Notes: generated by a model from the letters alone, not told the origin. A stretch of 64,000 nucleotides of DNA from Plectrocnemia conspersa (GCA_009617715.1 VTFK01000371.1:372001-436000), one strand, 5' to 3'. Positions 23,961-37,085 are shown, counted from the first letter of the stretch. Program-made: numbers and translations.

Positions 23961-24019
23961 TTCAAAACAGTGAAAGATCGACCGCCGTACATGTACGGCG
24001 TTACCGCTTAAAGGGTTAA
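23961..24019 (-). mobile_element. Possible end of a TTAA-type (piggyBac-like) element
   Basis: Sequence reading inward from TTAA (24016-24019) on the minus strand starts CCCTTTAAGCGG and then has an 18-bp perfect palindrome, CGCCGTACATGTACGGCG (23983-24000). The CCCTTT-next-to-TTAA arrangement matches the ends of the element at 36231-37081. No convincing partner end was found upstream; TTAACC at 23579 is a weak candidate. Confidence 0.35.
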
Positions 24020-26499
24020 AATATAAATAGTTCAGGTGGCGATTTTTGCAATCGATAACCTAAGAGTCGATTAATAATAATGTGCGCATGGTATAATGTA
24101 TTGTCTAGCGCGCGTCCTTTCCATACAAAGAGTATTTTTTTCAGCTGCACCAATGGGTGATTAACGTTTTGGGTAGAATGTTATTTTAGTGGTCCGTTTA
24201 ATAATTCTAATTATTAACACAACTATTTAGTTACGAAATCTCTTTCATTGTAGCGTAGCTCGATTTTATTTCTCTTTTAGTTAGTATGATCTATAAATTA
24301 CAACATTTTAACACATGTTATATTATCTTTTATTGCTTTTTAAACATATGTATTATTACTTGCACATAAGTCAAATTACATTAACGTATTTGTGTAAGCG
24401 TTCAATATTATTATATACGATACATTACCTGTGTATTATGGTTACAACTTCTAATTTAGCTGTTAAAATGCATGAAAATTTTATAATATGGCAATCGATT
24501 GATCTTTATCGAACTTATGAACAGTGATTTAAATGTTGAGCTTTATTTCAAGTACATAAGTCCTCGTTATTACAGGCGACTTGACCGGATCGGAATTTTT
24601 TAAATTTTTATTTACTTGTATCGAGCAGTAATTGCTTCGTTTATTTTGTCGTTAAACTTTTATTTGCATAATTTAAAGTTGGAGTGCTTGAAGGAAAGGC
24701 GAACGAAGCGAGTTAGTCAAGTTAGTGAGTGGTTTTCGCCCTATTTGGCTTTAAGTTAACGACGCAAGCTATCCTAGGGAAGAGTTTGTTGTTGAGCAAT
24801 GACTTGCATAGTCCCTCGGCTTTAAGGTTGGTAATAAACCGATATTCTGTATATTATAGTATTGTATAATATATAAACATACCTGTCTAAAGAATAGATT
24901 GAATCCATTTTCAGATATGTTACATTTCAAATGTGTTTAAATAATCTATATGACATTTGTTAGGATTCTTATCAAAGAGTATATTATATTCTTAACTGCT
25001 GTCTATAATTAATTCATTTTAATTTAGTAAAAATATTCTGAGCATTTATTATATAAAAAAGGAACTCCTTAGTATTATTTTAAAAATTATTTATAAAAAT
25101 GTAATGTCAAACAATTATATTTTTATATAAAAAAAAAAAATACTTTTAATTTATTTATTTTGGTTTTTTTTGGCAAAAAAAAAAAACATTAGTTTGGCAT
25201 TATAACAAGCAATATTTATTTTAAGTCTCGCCAACTTTATCGTGCTAATATATGAATTTCTCACTAGCATTATCGATTAGCCTGCGTATCTGGAAATTTC
25301 CATTGGCGGCGTATTCGTCGTAGATAAAATAAAATTTGTTCCTTCAGCAATGTGCAAACGAGCAAAAGCTCGTCGTTAGACACGCACACAATCGAAAGTC
25401 GAATATTCAAATAACCAACAAAGTGTGTGTGAGAGAGAGAGAGAGCGAGTGAAATAAAAAATGCGATTTACAATCTTATCGAATTAATCAACTGTGAATT
25501 TTCTCGCAAAGTAGCTGGAATCCTGCCTGGAATGTAATGCGTATGCATGCGTGTTTTATTTAACCCGAAAAAGAGTCCAGATTGGAAATCAAATTTGAAT
25601 ACCTAATGAAAGGCAACCGAAAAAATCTAATAAAACGTTATTGCGGGTCAAACGCACATGGTAATGTAGCGGGTTTGACCAGCACTGTTTTATAAAAAGC
25701 TGTAAAATTTTGACAGAGGTTTTAATGAAGCTTGTGTTTTATTAAAAACTATTTCGAATCTATATAAATTAATTAAACATACATGTATGTTAAATCAATA
25801 AATTCAATATAATAAATTTTGGGGTATATAAATTAAATGCTCGTTCTACGTATGAATAAATTTATCATTAAATCATTATTTAAAGGTATTCTTCAAATAA
25901 ATTAATTAAATATATATAAATATGTATTCATACAGATTCTGAACTATAAATAGTGCTACGTGTTATTTTAATTCACCGGTGGTTAAAATTCAAATGAACC
26001 TCGGTTATTTGTACGTTTTGAAGGAACCTCACTCGAAAGCTCATTTTACTTTATAATCCCTTTGCTCATCTGCAGCGGCCGCTGCTTCTGTCTACAAAAA
26101 GTGCAACACGGTTATGCGTCAACCGTTGTCAGCGTTGGAATTTAGATCAAGTTTAAAATTAACTAATATTGTAACTTCAGGGTTTCGTGAATTATTCATC
26201 AGTTAATACTAAAGTAAAATATTCTATAATACATTATAATATTTTAAAACTGCTTAAATAATGGTATTGCAACAAGTTTTAAATTCTGTACATAAAGTAT
26301 GCATATTAAATTAAAATTTGGAACTTGCATTCCAATACTTGATCCTAATGCATTAGGCAGAGGTTTATTCAAATTCGAAAATAAAAAATCTGGGACGTCA
26401 GATTTTTCAGTTGAAGTTGGGTGTGTATATTTTTTTTATATATATTGGTTATAATTTTTTATTTTTGCACTAATCATGCAATATTTATATTACGTTGGA
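24020..26499. other. AT-rich sequence with a GC-richer patch at 25200-25690
   Basis: No gene is supported. A (GA)n microsatellite lies at 25431-25445. The 25200-25690 patch has mixed composition. A minus-strand juxtaposed TTTAGACAG/GTATGT near 24870-24890 resembles a splice-site pair but has a poor pyrimidine tract. Confidence 0.45.
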
Positions 26500-27204
26500 A
26501 GCATTGCTGTTTACTGACAGATACCTCGTGGTCGTTTTTAGTGAAAAAGTGCTTTCAAAAATCCTCAAAATAATACGTAAAACCAGTAAAATGTTCAAGA
26601 GCAGCTCAAAATATTGCAAGACCGAGGTTAACCATTTTTGTCACATATATGGAACATATCTGTCAAACAGAGAAATAAAATAACTTCAAAGATTAAAACT
26701 GCATATTTTCTCAAAAGCGTTAGACAAAAATGGCACTGGTTTTTAATATCATATGAAAAAAAATCCAAAAATTTCAGAAGCAAAGTTTAAAAAAGGAATT
26801 TATGTTGGGCGACAAATACGCAAAATATTACAAGACAAGGTGTTCAAAAACCACCTCAGTAGTGTTTAGTTAGCTGCCTGAAAATCATTCAGAACTATAG
26901 GGGGAAGGCTTTTTATGTAATAAAGACCCCAACTATGCTGAATAAGTTGCTGTTACCAGAAAATAGGTGTAAGAATGTCACTTAAAATCAATTTTCTTCA
27001 TTCGCATCTTGACTTTTTCCGGAAAATTTGGGGACAGTAAGCGACGAATCAAGTGAGAGATTTCATTAAGATATGGCTTATATAGAAAACCGTTTTCAAG
27101 GGAAATATAATGCTAGTATGATGGCAGATTACTGCTGGTTTCTGCGAAGAGAAACTGACAAAGTAGAATATAAGAGAAGAAAATATACTAAGAAGCATTT
27201 TTAA
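26500..27204 (+). pseudogene. Decayed gene of a repeat-borne arthropod protein (transposon-associated family)
   Basis: Broken frames contain LHIFSKALDKNGTGF (26700-26750), KISEAKFKKGIYVGRQIR (about 26770-26825), HSHLDFF (26999-27019), PENLGTVSDESSERFH (27018 on), a stop, then ENRFQGKYNASMMADYCW and a terminal stop at 27202-27204. I recognise this order as the C-terminal half of a protein common in multicopy elements of arthropods and Hydra, usually with G-E-R-F-H-Q-D and Y-Q-G-R-W motifs. Its biochemical role and the element class are not known to me. At least three stops or frameshifts are present; the 5' boundary is uncertain. Confidence 0.75.
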
Positions 27205-28689
27205 TTTATTTTTAACAGATGTTTATCTTTATACATTTGTAATAATTTTTAATATAAACTAGTAAATATATTACCTACTACTCTTACTGCATAATATCAA
27301 CACTTTCGAAAAAGCCTTAGATAAAAATATTCTTATGTACTAATCACCGGTACATGTTTAATGTATGGGGTTCGTACAAACACTGATTTGACTGTAACAT
27401 AAAAACTTGTGATACAACATGATCACCATAGAGACTTATTATATATGTATGATAAACTGAATCTAAATCAGTCAGTGTAATTAAATAAAAAATTACGTTC
27501 AGCCACTGGTATTTTTTCCTAGCATTTTAATTACTGACATTTTAATTAAAACATTAAAAATACACTTGATATAGTAAAACCCGATCGATTATTATAAAAA
27601 CTATTAAACTTAGTGATTATTATCTTTACTTTCAGTGTCTACTTTGCGCTTTTTAAAATAAGTCACTTACAACAAAATTATTATTTAATTTCAATCTTAT
27701 TATTGAATCAGAAATATTTATCAAATAAGATTTTTTGGATAAAAATCATTGCAATACAGATAAAAATCGATGGCAAACTTCGTGTTTCGTACATTTCAAA
27801 ATATTATTAATTAATAATCACAAAAATATTTTCTTATCTCACTAAAAAATATCGTAATAATTTATAAAAAAATCAGCTTAAAATAGAATCTATTATATGT
27901 ATAATCAGAAAAAAATCGGCATATAGCTCTTCTTAGAAAATTATAGTTTTTATTTTAGATAAAACTAAATACATATACTGTGCATTAAAATTTACATTAC
28001 AATTAAAATAAAATTTAGAAATATGTAAGCTATGCTTTTAGGTGTTCCAAACCTTCCAGTAGTTTTGAAAATTGTTTATTTATAATCGATCGGTATTATG
28101 AAAATAATTAAATTTATTTTTTAAATTATGTTGAAGCACAGATGTTAAAAAGTTATTTTTCTCCCATGTATGTTTTGTGATAGGGACAATAAATAATTAT
28201 TACATAATTTATTAGCTCATGAAATCATCTCAAAATATGTTTTTAATATCTTAATAACATAAAAAGCAACTGTTATTATAATTCTAGGACTCTATTATTA
28301 TTTTTTAAGTATAGAAATTAACATTATTAATAAAACAGCTTTAACTTCATACTAGCAAATACATATTTATTTTTATTTTTAACGCCATAGTCAAAAGTAA
28401 AAAAAATCTTGCGTATAAAAATCGATACTCTTGAAGTCTTGACATGTTCCAAATAATAAAAAAACTTTTTGTGCGCTGAGTATATTAAGGGCAAACTTGA
28501 TAAAGGCATGTTTTAATATAATCTATTACAAAGTAATTTAAATGTTTGAGAATTTTATTTTTTTAAAGTTAAGACTTATTTATGACTATTATTTATTATA
28601 TTGAAAAACCTAATCAAGGAATGCATTAACATATTGTTATTTAACATAACGATTCATAATAGATTACATTACATCAAATAAATTCCGAA
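27205..28689. other. AT-rich sequence, no gene
   Basis: Uniformly AT-rich, with short lysine/isoleucine-rich frames only. I see nothing further. Confidence 0.55.
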
Positions 28690-29040
28690 AATTTGTCTTT
28701 AACCCAGCGTAATCCAGTAATTGAGCGGCGTCGGTAAGTGATTCTTCCCGAATAAAAAGCATCGTCTCGTACGTTATCCAGTACGTCCCTAAGGATCCTG
28801 CCGAGGGTGGATCCGGGTGGGGCAGGAAGCCAGGATTAGCCGGGACAGAGGGCTAATCGCCGGTCGTAAATAATGTAGCTGTCCGCGGCACCGGCGCCTA
28901 ATGGTGACGTTGTCTCGAGAAATTATTCGCAGTGTGAACGCTCCTTTATGACGACAATTTGCACACACACCCGTGCACACGCATTCCGCATACTCCAACT
29001 CTCAATGCTGCCAACTGACATCCGCTCGACCCACTAGAAT
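28690..29040. other. GC-rich island with a splice-like pair
   Basis: A clear jump in GC, with GCCGAGGGTGGATCCGGGTG and GTCCGCGGCACCGGCGCC. At its left edge TTTGTCTTTAACCCAG (ending 28707) and GTAAGTG (from 28734) would bound a 26-nt plus-strand exon. This may be chance. The rest looks like conserved non-coding DNA; a 69-codon minus-strand frame has no known domain. Confidence 0.3.
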
Positions 29041-29441
29041 TTTGTTACAACTCGTACGTTGCTAACATCTTACTAATAATTCATCTGGGTCGCTTTTCTA
29101 TATATTATACATATGCATATATTAGTTCAAGGGTATGCTTGTGTATTTGTGCGGTGAGCAGAAGATTTTTTTTGTATGGAATGAAAGATGAGGAGTAAAA
29201 TATATTATTTAAATTAATATTAAGACATTTTAAATGCCCGTGATATTGCGTCCAATCAGTATAAACATTTCTGAAAATATATTTCCTTCATACCCTTGTC
29301 CCTAAGTAACAAAATATTAGCACATGTGAATCAATTTTCTTTGTTTTTGAGTAATGCTGTTTCAAAATATTTTTAAACTAAAATTAGCAAAACATTTTTA
29401 TAAATAAAGTTAAATGTAACACTACAAAGTATTATACAATA

Positions 29442-30310
29442 GAGTACGCTCGGGAAAAGGATGCCATTTTGTTATTGTGTGCGTGTACATGTATATAATA
29501 GGGAGAATTGATGTAGCGTGTACTTCGTTGTCTCGCTTTCTCTTTTAAGGACAGTCGCTGATTCGTCAACGCTTATATTCGTCATTAAATGCAGTGTGGC
29601 ACAGAAGTTCGATCTTCTCTAGTGATTTATTTTAAATAATTTTGTGTTGATATTGATTTAACCCAGATATGCCCACTGTCCCATGGGTAGGTCACTAAAC
29701 TCGTGCCACTGTTTTTTATTTATAAATGAAATTTTAAGAGAACAAAATTTCTTGGGCATATCTGGGTTAATTGATATCAAGACTTTAAATATACATTGTA
29801 AGTTATTCGTTCTCTTACCCGTGGATTAAAATATTTTAATTATTTTTCCATTAATCCGTACGTTGTTAGTTTTTTACACTATTCTCTGTAAGGCTTAAAA
29901 AAATTATTATTCTTATCGTTGCGCCAATGATAATTTTTTAATTTATTCAATGGATTCTAATGATTTAATTGAGTCGTCGAACCATTAAACAATCTGCGAA
30001 TAATTTCTTTCCCCATTTTATATCTTTATGCTTTTGAAGAATAGCTAAAGACTTCATTATTTTTTTGACTAGTGAAAGATTTTGAATTTTGCAAATATTT
30101 AATTAATGACATCAATGTTTGGTGTCTTCGATTATATAATATATTTTTAATTGTCCGTTGAAATTTCCAGCGTAGCTCAGATGTATGTATATTAAATAAA
30201 CAAATATTTTCTTTTAAAATAAAAAAAATAAATATTCTGAGCGAAATTGTTTTGAGCCGCACAGTTTATGCACACAATAACAAACCGGAATCCTTATCCC
30301 GAGCGTACTC
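29442..30310. mobile_element. TA-flanked inverted-repeat element (MITE), copy 2
   Basis: The 869-bp sister of the 10523 copy runs from GAGTACGCTCGGGAAAAGG to CCCGAGCGTACTC, flanked by TA on both sides (29440-29441, 30311-30312). It carries the internal inverted repeat at 29647-29675 and 29753-29780 in full. Compared with copy 1 it has an extra AAGAGAACAAAATTT-like segment before the right internal arm. The shared minus-strand frame (30026-30262, 78 codons) is open. By eye the copies are well conserved, so the family was active fairly recently in evolutionary terms. Confidence 0.9.
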
Positions 30311-30312
30311 TA

Positions 30313-33300
30313 CATAACTAAAATGACCTATACATTACGTGGGTTTGATTCTAGAAACAGAATTGCTGTTTTATAGAGCTTTCTATGCTCTTTAATCGTC
30401 AATTTTTTTATTTATTTTATGGCTGATATTTTAACAATTTTTAAGAATTTTGACACATATTTATTATATTAGATTATGTTCCTAATATTTATGTATTGAA
30501 TATAGCTAGTATTTCATTATCATGCTAAGAATAGGATTATTTATATTATATATCTACATATAAAAAAATAATACATCATAATTTTCTACAAAATATTGCA
30601 TAAAGAGCATTGTTATATCTTCGCAAAGGCTGCAATGCCTGACATTAAAAGCGTGTGCTACGGTACGAGCTTTTGATTCAAATGAGACATTGTACATCCT
30701 GCCTAAGAAGATTACACATCCCACTGGATATAGTTCCTGTCATATTAATTGTGGGAGTACGTGTTTGCATTCAGCTTTGTAGATATTTAGCTTTTCACGA
30801 CGGACGTGCTATCCGCTTCATAAATCATATTGCGAATTTCGCTTCTTCTTTGAGCTCGAAGTTTCGATTTTTGCGACACTCGAACTAACGCGAGACAATG
30901 GGCTAAGAAATTACTCTCAAACACTCTACACTAAACGCGTACTCAACTCATACGCAAGGCAAGACTATGGCAAACTACTCAAAACTTAACGAAAGTACAG
31001 TTCTTTGGTCTATCAAACTAGAAGAGCTGGAGTGTGAATGAAGGCCGAACAATCGGTCCATGCTTCAGACGAACTTTTTATTTTTTTTTTGCAAATTTTG
31101 ACCTCTTATTAGGGACTGATAAGAGGTTTAAGGTTATTTTCTTAACGTCTCAATTACACATCCACAAAAATAAAGTGCTACAAATATAGAACAACTTCAT
31201 TTAATTTTTATAAATATGAAAAAATAATACATAGGTCTTAAAGAGCGGCTTGAGAAATTGCCAATAAAAATATTTATTTTACAACTAATTTTTAGTTGAT
31301 TGACTGCCTTAAATATTTTTAATAAATTTTAAAGCAAATTTGAAGATTAGTGTCATGCTGTTAATATATCATTATTTTTTGTAGATTGCTACATATTTGC
31401 ATCATTTCATTATTCAACTATGTATATGCAATTATCAAATAATCGAATATACAAACCTAACTCGCGGAAACCCATTAGTGCATGTCCCATTGGTTCGAGA
31501 ATAACGAGCTAAGACGCCAGCTAAGCGTTTCTCGGCTAATTTACTGAATGTCAACGGAATCTGAATTTAGCGAATGCTTGGCAAGTCTATCGACGATGAT
31601 GCGATTCGCTCTACTAGAAACAAGGCTCTGTTTAAAGCAAAATTGCGCTAGTCGCCTAGCCTAGCTCTAAATAGCGAGCAACAGACGCGTTAACATTAAT
31701 CAAAGTCATCGTCTGCCATAATTGGACGCTGTATGAATTGAATCACGTTATAAATTAACCGCTTACGCCGTACTCATTTAGGCGTGGCATGGTGGAGGGT
31801 ATGAGACGAAAATTTCAAACACATCCATCAAATTATTGACTAGAGGATTTTGATGTAGGCTTTCGAGAGGTCTAATTTTCGCCCTTCAATGAGATAGTTG
31901 TGTTGAAGAGCGAGTAAGCACTAATAACTGATGACTTAAGGTTTGAATTTTATAGCTTAAAATCTCTCGTGCTTTCTAATATTTCTGAAATACGCTAATA
32001 CGCACAATAAATTAAGTTATAATACGTGCATCATCTTTCCAGCGTTTTCCTAATTAACAAAACATGCTTAGAATGCAATTTTTGGTATAGTTTTCACCTG
32101 AATCAAAGATTTTATCATTATGTCATCTATGGTCACAAAACGTTGACTTTTTAATGCTCTATTTAACTGCATAAAAGGTCGCAGTTATTTATTGAATTTC
32201 AATAATGACATTCACTAACTTATTTCTTACATTTAAATCAAATTTATCTTGAATGTTTCCTATTCGTGAAAGTGAAATTTAATTTCTCGACATTCTTCTT
32301 AAAAAAATTAACAGATACTTTTCGTTTTTTTTTATATATTTTATCTCAAACTCTCTGTGTTCCAGGATCATCATAAACACGGTTTTTATTTTATTGAAAC
32401 ATTACTTTATTATCTAATGCTTAAAATTTTATACAAGTATCCTTGTATTTATTAAATTTCTAAACCTAATAATTCAAGTGTCAACAACAAACAAACGTCT
32501 TCTATTTGCTTTCCAATTAATTTTACAAAAAATGTGCCTGGGACTATGAATTTTTTGCGTTTTATTTGTTTCAGAATAATTATTTTGGGCAAAAAAAAAT
32601 ATCTGAGCTTCTGCGTTATAATGGTTCAAAATATAGTTTGAAAGTTATTTGTAGTTTTTTAAATCGTTTATGGTAGAACTCATTACTGACCTAACGACCC
32701 TATATTTATGTGAGGTTTGAACCACATGTTTTGTTTAAATGTTTCTCTAACAACCGTTTGAAAAACAAAAAGAGAGATCAACATATTTCGAAAATCAACT
32801 AACATATTCACAACAATTGAAGAGAGATCTCATGACCAAATAATTTTAAAAATTGCAATAAAACGTTAATTTCTTATGAGTACCGTAAAAAAAACTGCTC
32901 TTTGTTTGGAAAGGACGCACTTATAAATGGAACGTGGAGTAAAAATGTATTGTTGGGACAATACAGTATCTGACCATATTATTAGACATTTAATTGCTCC
33001 ATATCTTAATTTTAAACAGCGATATGTCAATCTGCTTAACAAAATAAAATAGTGCATAATTTAACAAAGAAGCAATCTTAAAACCATGCGTCAATTTATT
33101 TTTTAAGTCTTAAGATTTTAAAATCTTTTTTGTATTGTTTCAAATTTGGGTAATGAAATAATAAATAAAAATAAAATTACAGTATGGTTTTAATTTAATT
33201 TTATTTAAAAAGAAGCGTGTCTATTTTATGCATTTTAATCTTAAAAACAATATGAACCAATTTAATAACGCTAAAATAAAATATTTAAAACACTGAATTA

Positions 33301-36226
33301 AAATATTTAAGTTTTTTCTTTACTATTTGCTGAGGTTTATGTATCACTTTATTTTACTATTCGACTTAAAAAAGCATATAAACATATTACTTGCTTTTAT
33401 GTATATTTATATTATCTGCTACTAAATAGCATTATTCTAATTTTATTTTTTAATTACACATTACTTACAAATAAAGATTTTATCATTAGTTACATTTTTT
33501 ACCGTGGTTGTTCTTATATATATATAATATTTTTAATATACCAACATTTAATATTTATAAAAAACAAACCTTTTTCCATGAGAGACAACATTTCGCATGA
33601 GATAAGCATACATCTTGTGATTTCTAGCTACATTGAGCGACTATGTAAATATTATTTATTGTCATGACGAAGGAAATGCAAATTAAGAACGGCTAGATAA
33701 CAATAATATTCTGAAGGAAGGGGGTAACAATTTTCCCTTTAAATGTTTCAGTCAAGAATATTTTCAGAGGTTTCACAACCAACCACATTCTATACAGTTT
33801 TGGTAGTCCAATTTAAATACCAACCTTAAGGGTAGTTTGTAATATATTTATCTACTTACATGCATGGAATTTAATAAATGAAATAGATGTTTAGTAACTT
33901 GGGTCAAACTGTTAACCTTGAATCGATATTAAAATAATTAATTCACATTTAAAGTTATTTTTTAATATAAATTGGCAATTCAATACTACTAAAGAAAAAC
34001 ATTAACGATATTTATTTATATATTATATATATAAATATATGTCTATATATTTATGGTGCGGATGATTATTTAGACTATGCGAATTATATTAAAAATCATA
34101 TAGATGGTTATTAAACATTTTTTTTTAATTTTTAAAAAAACTGTAGTTAATTCTAAAACAAAAGTTTAGTAATCATTTTCTGTTTTTTTTTTAGTTCTAA
34201 TAACATAATTTTTATAAATATCATATATGTAATAACTTTAAATACAGTTTTGTCTTATCTAATTCCTTCACAGATGTAAAAATACATGCTTGTCAACAAC
34301 GTTGTAGTTTATTACCAAACTTTTGATGTTTATCATATATTTGACTATAAATGAAATTGCATTTGGGTATTTTAACATACATATGCTTGGGGTTTATTAT
34401 TATTTAAACTTCCACAAAACAGTTCTTAAAGAAATATATTACAGGATATTTTTTAAATAATAAAAATTATCGGTATCTGTATTTCAATATCTGAGTTTCG
34501 AGAGAAAAACAAGCAGAAGACTTGATTTTAAAAATTAAATTAAAATATATATTGTTCTTTATTTGCCCATTTCGAAACATTATGGTTTATAGCATACATT
34601 CAACATGGTTAATTTGAGCTAGATATTAATTATCGATTGAACCATATATTATAATTACACACACCTCATGAATCGCGTGTCCCTATATCGCCAGACACGT
34701 GTGTATTTAATACTTGATCTGTCTGCTAATTAGTCCGAGTATGCAAAATGGCCGACGGCGGCTCACCAGTCCCTTTGCGATAATTACCTTACATTTTGCA
34801 CCGAAAACCCCCTAAGTCGGGCTTAAACCCCGCCTGCAACTGGCGGGTGTAAACATACCTTTATTCGGGAGCGTATTAATAAGCAGCCGCAAGAATACAC
34901 ACCTACATACACACTATGTGTACAATATTATGTATTATACACTCGCGCCAAAGACGTGGATACTGTGAATTAATTACAAATCGGGGTTAAGGATACAGCA
35001 GGGATAATGCTCGGAGCAAGCCGAAAATAATATATACGTTTTTTGTTAGAGGTTTAATTTATATGTAATTTTATATGGAACATGTTGGTTCAAAAAGAGT
35101 AGAGAATATATTTTGCTTTAACCAAATTCAGCCTGGGTCTTGGATTATATTGGATTTGTACGATTTTTATTTTTGTGAGACATTGAAAAAATTAAATCAC
35201 CATACTATAACATATAAAATACATGTTTTTTTTTCCCAAACAGTGAACTGTAGCAACGGGATATTTACAACGGCTGCTATTTCTATGCCAATTGTGTAAT
35301 TTTTAAATTTCAACTCATAAATTGAGCTGAACAGCGACGTACAGTCCAGCGATTACGTGCTACTAATAAGTAGACAATAGATCAAAAATAATATATATTT
35401 TTGAAAATTACAATAAATTTGTAATAACAGAATAAATTCAATAATCATAATGAATAAAGAATAAGTTGGAATCTACACACATACCGTGCTAAGCCTACCC
35501 GGCTAGTGTCCAATAAATCAGCTTATAACTCAATGATTATTTTTAATAAATATTCTGCTAGTTTTGTATCCCCGTTTATAAAAAAAATAAATAAAAACAT
35601 TAAAATTATATTTATTCTCTCTATAACACCATGACCCATAATTGTAATGATATTTTAATTCACTCGTGATCATATTCCTTTTCTTTGCAGAATATTTTTA
35701 GCCGTAACAATTTGCCTTGGACTTTCTTTTCCAGAGAATTTGAGCAAGCAGTAGGGAGTCTATATGTATTATTAGATGAATCAAATTTCAGTCAGTTTAA
35801 TTATCACGACTAATAAAGATTCAATGCAATAGTATTTAGCTTGTACAACTATTTTTAATTGACAAAGTTACAATGCCATATGTGTGTTTTTTAGTTGTAT
35901 TATATTTTAACGCCACCTACAATTTGAAACAAAATAAAGCAGATTTTTAAATGAAACATTCCTGTGATAATAAGAGACCCGTTGTTTGACAACAAAGAGA
36001 ATCTGGACAATTGTTAAATACAGATAAAGTTCCAAGACATACACCTAAGCCATCATTGCACAAAATAAATTTTGTAGTCTTTATTTACAGTTGTTAAATA
36101 ATGTCTTAAATGTGATATTATCAATTAAAAATAAAAAAAAACACACAATAATAGTCGTTTATTATATAGACTCTCGAAGCGTCATTATTTCCTGATCTTT
36201 GGAAATGCACAAAAGTCAAATGTGTT
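30313..36226. other. AT-rich sequence, no gene; islands at 30640-31060, 31440-31960 and 34660-35040
   Basis: No coding region is supported. A small hairpin, ACCTCTTAT / ATAAGAGGT, sits at 31101-31127. The 31440-31960 region is GC-richer with repeated GAGCTAAGACGCC / AGCTAAGCG-like words. The 35075-35299 frame is a chance AT-rich frame. A strong 3' splice-like TTCCTTTTCTTTGCAG ends near 35691 but has no matching exon. Confidence 0.5.
34660..35040. other. GC-richer island, possible conserved non-coding element
   Basis: It contains GGCCGACGGCGGCTCACC, a run of CCCCCTAAGTCGGGCTTAAA and GCCTGCAACTGGCGGGTG, sharply different from the AT-rich flanks. Short inverted words such as CCCGCC / GGCGGG occur. 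There is no open frame of note and no splice context. Confidence 0.3.
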
Positions 36227-36230
36227 TTAA

Positions 36231-37081
36231 CCCTTTCTGCGACTTAAGCGTGTTAATGCGCTCTATTTATCAGGGCGCATGAAGCCGGCCATACATACCA
36301 TATTTTACTAGCTATCAAGTGTTTTGTATGGCGTAAAATGTCTTAACAAAGTGACATCTCTTAAAATAATAATAAAAATTGTACTAATTAAATTTAAATT
36401 ATAATCGATATTAGAGAGATCTAAATCGAAGCTTTGTTTGACGTTAAAGGAGAGTCGTTTTAAGAATTGTGCTGCGCGGGCTTTATTACTAACAAGAATA
36501 ATTAATAACAGTTATAACTCACGCTTGACATGTATTTGACATTATTTTATATTTCACTTTTTGTTGACTATAATTTTTAAAATTTAATTTTCTATAAGCT
36601 GTGTGACAACCCTGGCTTATTGTTGTTATATATGTCTATTCTATATATGATTTGTATATGTTATATTATTATTTTTTTTCTAAAACGAATGTGACAACCC
36701 TGACACTATGTTTTATATATATTTAAAAATATATTTTCACATATTATTTTATACGAAATTTATTATATTTTTTCTTATAGCTATGTGATAACCCTGGCAT
36801 TTTGTTTTTATACATCTGTGTTTAAAGAAATATTTTACAAAATTTTCATTTTTTCTATTTTTATATTTTGTAATGTGACAACCCTAAGTAGAGGGGGGGA
36901 AAATTGTGTTTTTCCGGTTAAATACCAGAAAAAATGACACATTTTATATTTATTATATACATCGTCATAATATAGCATTGATACATTTTCCAAAAAAAAA
37001 GTTTCAATAGATTCTGTTTTTGCTAGAAAATTCCCGGCCTGTAGCGCACGGCCGTACTAATCGTTTGCGGCGTTTAAAAGG
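36231..37081. mobile_element. TTAA-flanked element (piggyBac-like MITE) with internal repeats
   Basis: Both ends abut TTAA (36227-36230 and 37082-37085). The left end reads CCCTTTCTGCGACTTAAGCG; the right end, read inward, starts CCTTTTAAACGCCGC, an imperfect inverted repeat. TTAA duplication and CCC/GGG-type ends are hallmarks of piggyBac. GC-rich subterminal patches (GCCGGCC, ACGGCCGT) lie at both ends. There is no transposase, so it would be non-autonomous. The interior carries the spaced GTGACAACCCTG repeats. Confidence 0.55.
36590..36895 (+). repeat. Degenerate tandem repeat, period about 90 bp
   Basis: GTGACAACCCTG-like cores occur at 36603, 36691, 36785 (GTGATAACCCTGGCA) and 36875, spaced 88, 94 and 90 bases. 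Intervals are T-rich and poorly conserved, while the core is nearly invariant. This suggests old tandem duplication with selection or bias keeping the core. Confidence 0.7.
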
Positions 37082-37085
37082 TTAA

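Noticed and set aside
24865..24895. Minus-strand juxtaposed CAG/GTATGT
   Set aside because: The pyrimidine tract is poor and interrupted by purines, unlike the site at 44.5 kb.
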